Below, in pieces: positions 16,839 through 24,851 of a stretch of DNA of 64,000 nucleotides. The notes beneath the pieces are model-generated. The model saw only the letters and a program-made list of their open reading frames with translations, made no database searches and was not told the DNA's origin. Position 1 is the stretch's first letter; the number at the start of each line of letters is the position of its first letter. A program made the translations under genes and the position numbers. The stretch is taken from contig CAZPVX010000026.1 of the NCBI GenBank assembly GCA_964590135.1, forward strand, positions 1 through 64,000, in the 5' to 3' direction. This DNA is from JBDHWI01 sp964590135 (lineage in GTDB: Bacteria; Chloroflexota; Anaerolineae; J036; Brachytrichaceae).

Positions 16839-17855
16839 ATGGAAGTCGTATTGCGGTTGCTCAAGGATTTGCAGATGGTGCTGGTTGCCATCTGCGCCAT
16901 TTGCTGCGCGGTATTCATCTTCGCCGGCTTCGCTTCCATGCGCGACATGCGGCGCGCGGTGTTTCGGATGGAGCGCAGTTCGATGGCCACCCGCGTGGTG
17001 GGCGCGTGGCTGAAGGCCGGTCTGTTTGCGCTGATCGGCGTCGCCATCGTCTACATCACCAACAACATCAAGCCGGCGTCCATTACTGCCGCAAGCGACA
17101 ACCCGCTGCTGCTTACGCCGACGCCCTCGATGGTGGTTGAGTTTGCGCCGACGCCCCTGCCCACGGCCGACCTTTCCGATGCGGCGCTGACGATGACCGA
17201 GGTGCCAACTGTGGCGGAGGTGGTGGCGGTGCAGGCGGTCGTCACGCTGGCGCCGGTGGTGACCGATACTAATGGCGTGACATCCACGGTCATCCTTTCG
17301 GTTACCGAGACACCTTTGCCGCGCATCACAGAGGCGCCCACGCTGACACCCTTGCCACCCCCAACTGGCACGCCAATCGGCCAGCAGCCGACTACTGCGC
17401 CTGTGGCGACCGCCGTCGTGTTGCCGACTCTGCCGCCGCAACCGACTGCGCCACCGACGGCGCTGCCATCACCCACACCGCAGCCCACCAACGAGCCCAT
17501 CACCGCAGCGACCGCACCGCCGGCGGATGTGCCGATGGTGGCTGATTGCAACAGCCCCGATGCCGTGCTATACAACCCGGCTGCCGGCGAGACGGTGACG
17601 AATGGGTTTCCCATCCGTGGCACGGCCGGCATCCCTGCCGGCGGCAAATACCGCATCGAGATTTTGCGCCCCAACATCCCTGGCTGGGCGTTCCTGTGGG
17701 AAAACTACAATCCAGTGCGCGATGGCTTGCTGATGCCGAGCTTCAACCCGCGACTGTTCCCGCCTGGCGTCTACACGCTGCGTCTGAGCATTGTGGATGG
17801 CGCCGGCCAGGACACCAGCGTTTACTGCGCTGTCACCTTCAAGATCGCCGAATAA
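16839..17855 (+). CDS. Membrane protein with Pro/Thr-rich linker and Ig-like domain
   Basis: A 338-residue protein not assigned to a named family. Two transmembrane helices (about 12-32 and 57-74) are followed by a 140-residue linker rich in Thr, Pro, Val and Ala (repeats such as TPLPPPTGTP), then a globular C-terminal domain (~228-338) starting with two-Cys ADCNSP and continuing YNPAAGETV, IRGTAGI and GVYTLRLSIVDGAGQ. That last domain resembles the Ig-like modules common in Chloroflexota exported proteins. The linker would hold the domain away from the membrane. A GAGAGG site lies about ten bases before the ATG. The GNAT gene begins four bases after the stop. Confidence 0.7.
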   Translation: MEVVLRLLKDLQMVLVAICAICCAVFIFAGFASMRDMRRAVFRMERSSMATRVVGAWLKAGLFALIGVAIVYITNNIKPASITAASDNPLLLTPTPSMVVEFAPTPLPTADLSDAALTMTEVPTVAEVVAVQAVVTLAPVVTDTNGVTSTVILSVTETPLPRITEAPTLTPLPPPTGTPIGQQPTTAPVATAVVLPTLPPQPTAPPTALPSPTPQPTNEPITAATAPPADVPMVADCNSPDAVLYNPAAGETVTNGFPIRGTAGIPAGGKYRIEILRPNIPGWAFLWENYNPVRDGLLMPSFNPRLFPPGVYTLRLSIVDGAGQDTSVYCAVTFKIAE

Positions 17856-17859
17856 CGTC

Positions 17860-18396
17860 ATGCACATTCGACCCGCTGACCTTGCCGACATCGATGCCAT
17901 TCTGGCGCTGGATCATGCTTATGAGACCGATCACGTCTGGCAGATGAGTGGCAACGCCGGCCTGCGTGAATTCCACACCGACTTTGCGCTGGTCAAGTTG
18001 CCGCGCATGATTCAGGTGAACTACCCACACGAGGCGTCGGCGCTGCGGCGCGTGCTGCACCGCTGTGATTACTTGTGGGTGATGCAGAGCGCTGCTCCGC
18101 GCGACCTGCTTGGCTACATTGGCATGAGTATTGTGCCCTGGCAGAATACCGGCTGGATTCCGGCATTTGCGGTGCTAGTCGGCGAGCGTCGCAAAGGCAT
18201 TGGCACCCAACTGTTGCGCGCAGCCATCGCGCAAGCCAAGTCCGCCGGCTTGCACAGCGTCACCCTTGATGTGCAAACGAAAAATCATCCTGCCACCAGG
18301 CTGTTGCAGGCGCGCGGCTTTCGCTACGGCGGCTATGCCGACAACTATTACAACAGCCATGATATTGCCCTCTTCTTCGCATATAGAATCAGGTGA
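17860..18396 (+). CDS. GNAT-family N-acetyltransferase
   Basis: A 178-residue GNAT enzyme. The acetyl-CoA motif is GERRKGIGTQLL, followed by AIAQAKSAG and the C-terminal NHPATRLLQARGFRY typical of the fold. The acceptor is unknown. The reading frame is open upstream to 17791, but the ATG at 17860, four bases after the preceding stop, gives a normal GNAT N-terminus (MHIRPADLADID). Probably co-transcribed with the upstream linker protein. Confidence 0.85.
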   Translation: MHIRPADLADIDAILALDHAYETDHVWQMSGNAGLREFHTDFALVKLPRMIQVNYPHEASALRRVLHRCDYLWVMQSAAPRDLLGYIGMSIVPWQNTGWIPAFAVLVGERRKGIGTQLLRAAIAQAKSAGLHSVTLDVQTKNHPATRLLQARGFRYGGYADNYYNSHDIALFFAYRIR

Positions 18397-18512
18397 TTGA
18401 CCATTTCATCTCTCTGATTTCATGTCTCTGAAGTTCACACTTGCAGTGCGCGCAGCGTGTCTCTCGGCCGATCGAGGAACATGAAATTGAGAATCTGAAA
18501 TCGATCCTTTCC

Positions 18513-20549
18513 ATGACTGCATTCGTTGAGGGCGTTCTCAACGCCGTTCAGTTGCTAAATCGCATCACCGTCACTGGCATCCTGGTGACCGCGTTTGCGT
18601 TGGTGATCTACATCGGCTTGTATAACCGGCGCAGCCATATTGCGCGCGCGTACGCCATCGTGCTGGGGTGCGTGATCGGCACCTTCCTCGGCGATCTGCT
18701 CACCCAGATTTCGGAGACCGACACGGACATCTGGCTGCGGCTACAGTGGGTTGGCATTGCGTTCATTCCGGCTGCTTCGCTGGCGCTGTCGGATTCGCTG
18801 TTGCGCGCCACAGGCGATGCCTCGCCGCTGCGCCGGCTTGCGCCGAAGATCGGCTATGCCATTGGCCTGCTTGTCTTTTTGCTGATCGTGTTCACCGATG
18901 CGGTGGCGAGGCCGGGCTTGTCATCGCAGGGTTTGCCGCATCTGACCGCCGGCCCGCTGTTCTTCCCGTTTGCATTCTTCTACTTTGCCAGCATCGCATG
19001 GGCGACCTACAACGTGATCGAGGCGCGCCGGCGCTCGCTCACTGCCACCAGTCGCCGGCGCATGACCTACTTTGCGCTGGCTTTCGCTGCGCCGGCATTT
19101 GGCATGTTCCCCTATCTGTTGCCGGTGGGCTGGCCGGCCTATTTCCCCTTGCTTTTGCCCTGGATCATCGTGTTGCTCGTGAACATGGGTGTTGGCTCGG
19201 CCATCACCTTCATGGGCTATACAGTGGCCTATTTTGGTGCGAGCGCGCCTGACCGCGTGATCAAGCGCCGCATGGTGAAATACCTCATTCGCGGGCCGCT
19301 GCTGGCTGCGCTTGTCATCGCTGCGCTGGTGCTCAGCACTCGCATTGAGCAATGGCTGGCGTTGCCGGGCATCTTCATCGGTCTGATCGCTGCTGCGACG
19401 ATCATTCTGCTGGCTGAACTGTTTATCGCCACTTTGCAGCCGGCGATGGATCGCCTGATCGCCAATGATGACGCCGCCGAAGTGAAGCGCCTGCAGCAAT
19501 TCAGTGAGCGGCTGATGACCACCAGCGACCTGACGCAGTATCTGGAAAACGTTCTCGCCGCGCTGTGCGATTTGCTGCGCGCGCGTACTGCCTTTGTGAC
19601 GACGAATCTGACCCCGCAGGACGATCCGCGCCAGGCGCCGGTGCATCTGGTGATCGGCCATTTTGGGCAGGAGCGCGCCGCCGGCGAGTTGCCGGTGCCG
19701 GCGGATGCGGTGCGCAGTGCATCTGCATTGCCGGCGGTGAACGGCAACGATAATGGCGCCTCGCACCGTTTGTTCGAGATCGAGCATGATTTCATCGTGT
19801 GGGATGGCTACTGGCTCATCCCCCTGCGCGCGAAGGATAACAACGAGGTGCTGGGCGTGATGGGGCTGGCCGCTCGCACGAGCGAGCCAGAGTTGACTGA
19901 TGAAGAGCGCGAGGGTGTGGCTGTGCTGGTGGAGCAGGCTGCGCGCGCGCTGGAGGATGCAGCCAAGCAGCGCCGCGCCTTTGAAGCGCTTGAGCGCCTG
20001 GTGCCGGAGGCGGTGGACATGCAACGACGCATGGCCGGCACCGTCAACCCTGCTGCGCCTACAGTGGCCGACTTCGAGCGCGTAGCGGTGGACAACCATG
20101 ATGATTTCACCCTGCTTGTGCGCGATGCGCTCAGTCAGTATTGGGGTGGGCCCAAACTAACTGAATCGCCTTTGGTGAACCTGCGCGTGGTGACTGACGC
20201 GATGAAGGAAGAGAATGGCAACGCGACCAAGGCGCTGCGGCATGTGCTGGGCGACGCCGTTGAGCGCTTGAAGCCGGATGGCACGCGCAGCTTCACCGCT
20301 GCTGAGTGGATGCTCTACAACATTCTGGAGTTGAAGATCATTCAAGGGCAGAAGGTGCGCGATGTGGCGCGCCGGTTGGTGATGAGTGAGAGCGACTTGT
20401 ATCGCAAGCAGCGCGCGGCTTTTGATGAGGTGGCGCGCATCGTGATGGATATGGAGCGCGAGGCGCGCCAGCGTGAGGCGCAGGATATACGCGACAAAGG
20501 TGCGCCGGCGCAGCCTGTGGAAGAAAACAGCGACATGGCGGCGCATTAA
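18513..20549 (+). CDS. 7TM-type membrane sensor with GAF and C-terminal HTH-like domain
   Basis: About 678 residues. The N-terminal half holds around eight or nine hydrophobic helices (first at 19-36, last near 283-302) resembling the histidine-kinase N-terminal 7TM domain. A GAF-like domain follows (~325-485: LTQYLENVLAALCDLLRA, PLRAKDNNEVLGVMGLA). There is no histidine phosphotransfer or ATPase domain. The C-terminus (~550-650) contains FTAAEWMLYNILELK and KVRDVARRLVMSESDLYRKQR, which looks like a helix-turn-helix or sigma region-4-like segment. A membrane-tethered transcription regulator is inferred. The start is ATG 18513, 11 bases after TGAAATC; the frame is open to 18441. Confidence 0.7.
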   Translation: MTAFVEGVLNAVQLLNRITVTGILVTAFALVIYIGLYNRRSHIARAYAIVLGCVIGTFLGDLLTQISETDTDIWLRLQWVGIAFIPAASLALSDSLLRATGDASPLRRLAPKIGYAIGLLVFLLIVFTDAVARPGLSSQGLPHLTAGPLFFPFAFFYFASIAWATYNVIEARRRSLTATSRRRMTYFALAFAAPAFGMFPYLLPVGWPAYFPLLLPWIIVLLVNMGVGSAITFMGYTVAYFGASAPDRVIKRRMVKYLIRGPLLAALVIAALVLSTRIEQWLALPGIFIGLIAAATIILLAELFIATLQPAMDRLIANDDAAEVKRLQQFSERLMTTSDLTQYLENVLAALCDLLRARTAFVTTNLTPQDDPRQAPVHLVIGHFGQERAAGELPVPADAVRSASALPAVNGNDNGASHRLFEIEHDFIVWDGYWLIPLRAKDNNEVLGVMGLAARTSEPELTDEEREGVAVLVEQAARALEDAAKQRRAFEALERLVPEAVDMQRRMAGTVNPAAPTVADFERVAVDNHDDFTLLVRDALSQYWGGPKLTESPLVNLRVVTDAMKEENGNATKALRHVLGDAVERLKPDGTRSFTAAEWMLYNILELKIIQGQKVRDVARRLVMSESDLYRKQRAAFDEVARIVMDMEREARQREAQDIRDKGAPAQPVEENSDMAAH

Positions 20550-20601
20550 CGCGGTTGCCGACTTTCATCTTTTGGCTGAGTGTGTTTGACCAATGCGTCA
20601 G

Positions 20602-20607
20602 TACAAT
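20602..20607 (+). promoter_or_regulatory. Possible promoter and mini-ORF before the zinc-ribbon gene
   Basis: TACAATC at 20602 is followed 12 bases later by ATG 20620, which opens a four-codon ORF ending in TGA. The main gene starts at 20707. No good -35 lies at the usual distance. The rest of the 157-base gap has only a short GC-rich inverted repeat near 20647-20667. Confidence 0.3.
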
Positions 20608-20706
20608 CCTACTGGCACTATGCACGAGCGCTGATTGATCTGATGGATGCCGGCTGACATCCGGCATGGCGCAATGCAGACACACTAATGCACGAGGGTT
20701 ATACCG

Positions 20707-21036
20707 ATGGAACATTCACACACACATTCAATGAACTTGATTTGCACCTATGAAAGTGGTGCGGAGGAATGGCATTGCCCCGAATGCGGCCGGCGCTTTG
20801 TGATGCAATGGCCACCTCATTACAAGCGCATCATCCTTGAGGCCGGCGATGAGATGGCCATGCATTCGGCGTCCAAGGGCGGTTTGCAGATGCGCGCCAC
20901 CCTGGCAGACCCTGCAGATCCCCCTGCTGCAGTGCCTGATGCCGGTGATGTGAGCGACGAAGATTTGGACATCTGGCTCGATCACCTGAATAAACTCGAT
21001 TTTGGCGACGACGATCAACTGACGACGCATCAGTAG
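20707..21036 (+). CDS. Small zinc-ribbon protein, unknown function
   Basis: A 109-residue soluble protein. A His-rich start (HSHTHS) is followed by EEWHCPECGRRFVMQW, whose CPECG gives one half of a zinc knuckle; the other pair may be Cys13 and a histidine. The C-terminal 40 residues are acidic (SDEDLDIWLDHLNKLDFGDDD). No family is recognised. A GAGGG site eight bases upstream supports the start. The last seven bases overlap the stop of the convergent gene. Confidence 0.6.
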   Translation: MEHSHTHSMNLICTYESGAEEWHCPECGRRFVMQWPPHYKRIILEAGDEMAMHSASKGGLQMRATLADPADPPAAVPDAGDVSDEDLDIWLDHLNKLDFGDDDQLTTHQ

Positions 21037-21602
21037 GTCCGGATCAACAACCCCTCAATCAACACGCGTGCTCCGCCTTGCACCAACACGCTGATCTCGA
21101 TTCTGTAAAACCCTGATGGCAAGCCCGGCAATGCCACATCGAGTGTGTTGTCATGCGCCGGTTGTAGATCACGGTCGGCAATGACTAGGTGCTGGCCAGT
21201 GCCAAGCTTTTTGGCTAGAACAATCACATGACACATCCGGTCTGACAGATTTGCATCGGGATCGTCAGATGCCAGTGTCAGCCGCATTTGCCAAGCCTGA
21301 TTCGCCTTCACCATCGCTCCTGACACGATTTCGTCACCTTGCAGCGTGAACAATGTGTAATTCAGAAACACCGGCGAGGGCGCGCCCTCATGTGTGGCGA
21401 TAGTGGAAGTCATAGCTGAATCTCCCGCGCGCAAATCTGACGCCGTGCTTGCAGCAGGTTTGATGCCTTCACGTTGCTCTGTTTGGGTTGCTGTGACTAC
21501 CTTCTGATTTACCAGTAATCCGCCTGAGAGGCGTTCTGCGTCAGATGGATTGTTTTTCGCCCTTGTGCGACGCTTGGTCGGGCGCACCTTTTTGTGAACC
21601 AT
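21030..21602 (-). CDS. Hypothetical protein with Lys/Arg-rich N-terminus and beta-rich C-terminus
   Basis: About 190 residues, no named family. The N-terminus is basic (VHKKVRPTKRRTRAKN) and probably disordered; from ~90 the pattern is beta-strand-like (VFLNYTLFTLQGDEIV, HVIVLAKKLGTGQHLVIADRD, GFYRIEISVLV). The segment around LGTGQHL aligns with IGTGPDL of the neighbouring protein at 21814, suggesting the same beta-sandwich fold. Start ATG 21602 has GGAGG five bases upstream; the frame is open to 21674. Confidence 0.55.
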   Translation of the reverse strand: MVHKKVRPTKRRTRAKNNPSDAERLSGGLLVNQKVVTATQTEQREGIKPAASTASDLRAGDSAMTSTIATHEGAPSPVFLNYTLFTLQGDEIVSGAMVKANQAWQMRLTLASDDPDANLSDRMCHVIVLAKKLGTGQHLVIADRDLQPAHDNTLDVALPGLPSGFYRIEISVLVQGGARVLIEGLLIRTY

Positions 21603-21813
21603 GCCGCCCTCCATGGGGCTCGCCCATAGCTGATTTTTGAGCCGGCTATGGGCAAGCCACATTCCAATGTTCATTCAATGGCGCCGGGACTAAAGCATTG
21701 CGCAAATGACCCGAAGGCATCCCTCTACTGTGTGCAGCATGTCGATCTGCGCAAGCGCAGCAACGTCACGTTGCCCTTCGTTCAGGATGTCTTGCCTTTC
21801 CCTGCAATATGCG

Positions 21814-22272
21814 CTAGGGATTGAAGAACAACACTACAGGCATCTCGATGAAGCCAGCCATCGGCCCCGGATTGTTGGCGCTCCAGTCATAGGTCACCGT
21901 GACCACCAGCTTCATTGGCATCGCCTCACGGGGATGACCTGGAGGAATCTTTACCGAGTTCGCCGGCACGGTAACCTTTGCTGTGTAGTTGATATCCCCC
22001 GCACCAGGAGTCAGCGGAATGGGGCTGACATCGGCATTGAAGTCGAGATCCGGCCCGGTTCCGATCGATTCCAAGAATGCGAAGACATGCCAATTGCCCG
22101 GCAGGTGCGCAGACAGTGGTCCTGATGTCGTCCACTTCACTTCCACTGCAAACTGATCCGTTGCGCGAATGATGTTGGTCGGACTCTGACCCGCATCCAC
22201 GACGGTGGCCGTAAAGTTGCTCACAACAAAGCCACCCGGTGCAACTCCTGGCAGAATTTCGAACGTAGCCAT
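21814..22272 (-). CDS. Hypothetical beta-sandwich-like protein
   Basis: A 152-residue protein of unknown function. It is predicted mostly beta: GGFVVSNFTATVVDAG, DQFAVEVKWTT, NWHVFAFLESIGTGPDL, KLVVTVTYDW. No signal peptide or cysteines are seen. The start at ATG 22272 is decided by a GGAGGG site six bases upstream, not by the longer open frame to 22341. It shares a sequence pattern with the next gene on the strand (21030-21602). Both lie downstream of a BTAD regulator gene on the same strand, which suggests but does not prove control by it. Confidence 0.6.
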   Translation of the reverse strand: MATFEILPGVAPGGFVVSNFTATVVDAGQSPTNIIRATDQFAVEVKWTTSGPLSAHLPGNWHVFAFLESIGTGPDLDFNADVSPIPLTPGAGDINYTAKVTVPANSVKIPPGHPREAMPMKLVVTVTYDWSANNPGPMAGFIEMPVVLFFNP

Positions 22273-22432
22273 TTCTTTTCCCTCCTGACAAACGCGGCGA
22301 TGAAGCCGCTGTATCCCCCGGCCTCTGCTGATGGGCCCCATTCAGCGTTGGCCACAAACACACTTATAGACCCGTGCGATTAACTGTCGATTTCACGCCA
22401 GTTAATCTGCGTGTGTTCGCAAAATAATTGCA

Positions 22433-23710
22433 TTACACCGGCTCATGCCGGCGAATGCATGCGGCTAGCGCCTGCGTCGCCGGCGTCGGCTGCACACTCA
22501 ACTCGCGTTGCAATGCAGTCGCACATGCCTCGTACTGGCGCAATGCCAGATGATGCTGCTCCTGCCGTGCATAGCAGCGCATAAGCAGACAGTGCGCATC
22601 CTCGCGACAGTTGTCCTTTGCGAGGATTAACTGGCATAAGCTGATGCAGGCGGCATGCTGCCCGCGCTCAAGATAGGTGCGGCTGAGCTGGTCGAGCGCA
22701 TCCAGATACATCATTCGCAACCATTCGCGCGTATGTGCGGCCCAATCTTCGTAGGGGGCGTCAGCCAGAAAATCACCTCGATACAGGGCGATGGCAACTT
22801 CAAACGCTGCGACTGATTCACCCGCCTGCGCCACCGTGCTCTGGCCGGCCTCGATGGTGTGCAGAAATGCATCAGCATCCACCCAAAGCTCGACCGCCGG
22901 ATTGATCTGGTATGCGCCATTCTCGAACTGTACGATGTCGAGATCGAGCCCGGCCTTGAAGGCGCGGCGCAGGTTGAACAACGCCACATTCAAGCTGTTG
23001 CGCGCAGCCTTCTCGCTGACGTCGGGCCAGAATGTCTCCATCAACACATCGCGCAAAACAGGCTGAGCGCGGTGCATGACAAGATAGGCGAGCAGGTTGC
23101 GGCTGCGCCGGCTGCCCATTTTCTGCATCGGCATGTCATTGATGGTGACGTGAAAATCGCCCAGCATGTGCATCGCAACGCGCCGTTGTGGTGGCGCTGC
23201 CGACACAGAGGTCGCTCCGGCTTCACTGGGGATTTCGTCCGCTGGCACCGCCGGCGACGGTGCGGTTGCCTCAAGCTTGACCACTGGTTCTGGCAGATGC
23301 GGACGCAAACCGGCGGCAGAGAGGATGCGTCCGAGCAGACCGGCGGGTCGCGGTGCGTCAGGGCCGGCATACAGCGATTCCAATTGCCCGCGAATGTCTT
23401 GCACCGAAGCTTCTGCATTTTCAAACGCCTGACGATGATGTTCGCGCTGGATGGCGGCATCTCGCAGTTGCAATGTCAGCATCTCTGCCGCCCGTGCGGT
23501 CTCTTCGATCAGGTCTCGGCTGGCGTGTGCAATTAGGATGGTGCGAGCGAACTGCGTAGCCGCTTCGTCCACAGACCCTTCAGCCAGAGCCTGCCAACCG
23601 GCGCGCCAAGACGCCTGAATCAGTTGCGCATCCAGAGCAGGTGCGTGATTTCCTGTTGCCGGCGCGCTCTTCGGCAAGACGAGTTCCGCCTTCGAAGTGG
23701 TCACTGTCAC
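22433..23710 (-). CDS. BTAD-domain (SARP/AfsR-type) transcriptional regulator
   Basis: About 425 residues. The N-terminal ~185 are low in recognisable motifs (LTLQLRDAAIQREHHRQAFENAEASV looks coiled-coil). Then comes an OmpR-like winged-helix region (HMLGDFHVTIND, SRRSRNLLAYLVMH, FWPDVSEKAARNSLNVALFNLRRAF), followed by a bacterial transcriptional activation domain with TPR-like helices (EDWAAHTREWLR, YLERGQHAACISLCQLIL). It would bind DNA and recruit RNA polymerase. GTG 23710 is chosen because GAAGAGG lies seven bases upstream; the frame is open to 23848. It is divergent from a second, shorter BTAD regulator. Confidence 0.8.
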   Translation of the reverse strand: MTVTTSKAELVLPKSAPATGNHAPALDAQLIQASWRAGWQALAEGSVDEAATQFARTILIAHASRDLIEETARAAEMLTLQLRDAAIQREHHRQAFENAEASVQDIRGQLESLYAGPDAPRPAGLLGRILSAAGLRPHLPEPVVKLEATAPSPAVPADEIPSEAGATSVSAAPPQRRVAMHMLGDFHVTINDMPMQKMGSRRSRNLLAYLVMHRAQPVLRDVLMETFWPDVSEKAARNSLNVALFNLRRAFKAGLDLDIVQFENGAYQINPAVELWVDADAFLHTIEAGQSTVAQAGESVAAFEVAIALYRGDFLADAPYEDWAAHTREWLRMMYLDALDQLSRTYLERGQHAACISLCQLILAKDNCREDAHCLLMRCYARQEQHHLALRQYEACATALQRELSVQPTPATQALAACIRRHEPV

Positions 23711-24074
23711 GAGACACCTCTTCAAGCGGGGATACAGATGGTGGTTGCTTGTTTGGTACGAGGACGCAAAAGTTCGTGACCCGCACATTCGACCCCCCGA
23801 CCCGAATATGCAGACACAAGATGGCAAAGCAACCGCCATTACCGCCATTGATGATGGTTAGGTTACGTGGATTGAGCATGTGTTTGCAGTAATATTCGTA
23901 AATTTCTTTGCGTTCAACGGGAATTCTGTGGATAAAGTCTTGGCAACTGTGTGCGTCAGCCAGAGATTTTGCAAACAAATTGCAATTACCGACATTGACA
24001 ATACACTCTTAACGCTCATTCGCTTGTGAGGAGTCGCCAGCGGATGCCGAGAGATCAAGCAGGGAGGGCTTTTG
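23711..24074. other. Divergent intergenic region between two BTAD regulators
   Basis: A 364-base gap, the longest in the window, and clearly lower in GC than its surroundings at 23860-24010. It holds a possible promoter for the right-hand regulator (23980-24007) and an imperfect direct repeat of ATGGCGGT on the reverse strand near 23839-23848. A reverse-strand frame rich in Gly, Asn and Cys (INGGNGGCF) runs through 23580-23978 and into the left regulator gene; I do not call it a gene. Confidence 0.5.
23980..24007 (+). promoter_or_regulatory. Promoter candidate for the short BTAD regulator
   Basis: TTGCAA (23980-23985), a 16-base spacer and TACACT (24002-24007). A leader of about 60 bases follows, ending in a GGGAGG ribosome site before ATG 24075. 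A perfect TTGACA at 23995 lacks a good partner -10 box. Confidence 0.45.
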
Positions 24075-24809
24075 ATGTTAACTGTGCGGATGCTGGGCCA
24101 AATCAGCATACAGCAAGGCGGTTTGTCGATTGTGCTGCAATCGCGGCCGGCGCAATCCTTGCTTGCATTGCTCATGCTGACCGCCGGCGAGGCGCATCGT
24201 CGTGAAAAACTGGCCGGCATCTTATGGCCAAACGCACGCGATGAAAATGCCCGCGATTACCTTCGTCATGAGCTATGGCGATTGAATCGCGCCCTGCGCC
24301 CCTTTGAGGCGGCCGGACTGCCATTCCTGCTTGTCGACAAGATCAGCATCGCATTCAATGCGAATGCGCCATACTGGCTAGATGCGCGCCAGTTGATGCT
24401 TGCGAGTGCGCAATCGGCTGCAACGGTTGAGGATGAACTAGCGTCTGCATTCTTGTATCAGGGTGAGTTATTGCCCGGCATCTATGACGATTGGATCAAC
24501 CCGCATCGCATGCGGGTGCTTTCAGCTTTTGATACGCTCATGACTCGCTTGTTGCGCCGGCTACGCGAAGAATACCGCTATGAAGATGCAGTCCGCGTCA
24601 GCTTGCATTGGATCATGCATGGTGAACTGCCAGAGACTGCTTATCGGGAATTGATGCTCGCGCATCACGGCCTGCACGATCTGGCGGCGATCCGACGCGA
24701 CATGGACGCCTGTCGATCCCATCTGCATAGCCAGCTTGGGGCAAAGCCATCGCGCAAGACACTTGAGTTGTTTCACAGACTGATGACTGAACAACAAGGC
24801 GCACCATGA
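24075..24809 (+). CDS. Short BTAD-type transcriptional regulator
   Basis: A 244-residue protein with only the two SARP modules: a winged-helix part (TVRMLGQISIQQ, RPAQSLLALLMLTAGEAHRREKLA, ENARDYLRHELWRLNRAL) and a BTAD part (YDDWINPHRMRVLSAFDTLMTRLLRRL, ELMLAHHGLHDLAAIRRDMDAC). It lacks the N-terminal extension of the divergent regulator. The strong GGGAGG site seven bases upstream fixes the start. The ThuA-like gene 42 bases downstream has its own -10 box, so co-transcription is uncertain. Confidence 0.8.
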   Translation: MLTVRMLGQISIQQGGLSIVLQSRPAQSLLALLMLTAGEAHRREKLAGILWPNARDENARDYLRHELWRLNRALRPFEAAGLPFLLVDKISIAFNANAPYWLDARQLMLASAQSAATVEDELASAFLYQGELLPGIYDDWINPHRMRVLSAFDTLMTRLLRRLREEYRYEDAVRVSLHWIMHGELPETAYRELMLAHHGLHDLAAIRRDMDACRSHLHSQLGAKPSRKTLELFHRLMTEQQGAP

Positions 24810-24814
24810 GGGGT

Positions 24815-24842
24815 TTGTCTTTCCGTCACCGCATTCTAGAAT
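24815..24842 (+). promoter_or_regulatory. Promoter directly before the ThuA-like gene
   Basis: TTGTCT (24815-24820), a 16-base spacer and TAGAAT (24837-24842), ending nine bases before ATG 24852. No Shine-Dalgarno is present, consistent with a leaderless start. Confidence 0.45.
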
Positions 24843-24851
24843 GACCATGCT

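Noticed and set aside
15582..17441. 619-codon reverse-strand open frame
   Set aside because: It lies opposite the 3' part of the recombinase gene, PNP and the linker protein, is rich in His, Arg and Gln with no domain, and reflects high-GC codon bias in the antisense strand.
18921..20099. 392-codon reverse open frame
   Set aside because: Antisense to the 7TM-GAF regulator; His/Arg/Gln-rich composition without any family pattern.
23995..24000. Perfect TTGACA as -35 of the short BTAD gene
   Set aside because: The hexamer 17 bases downstream is a poor -10; the TTGCAA/TACACT pair fits better.
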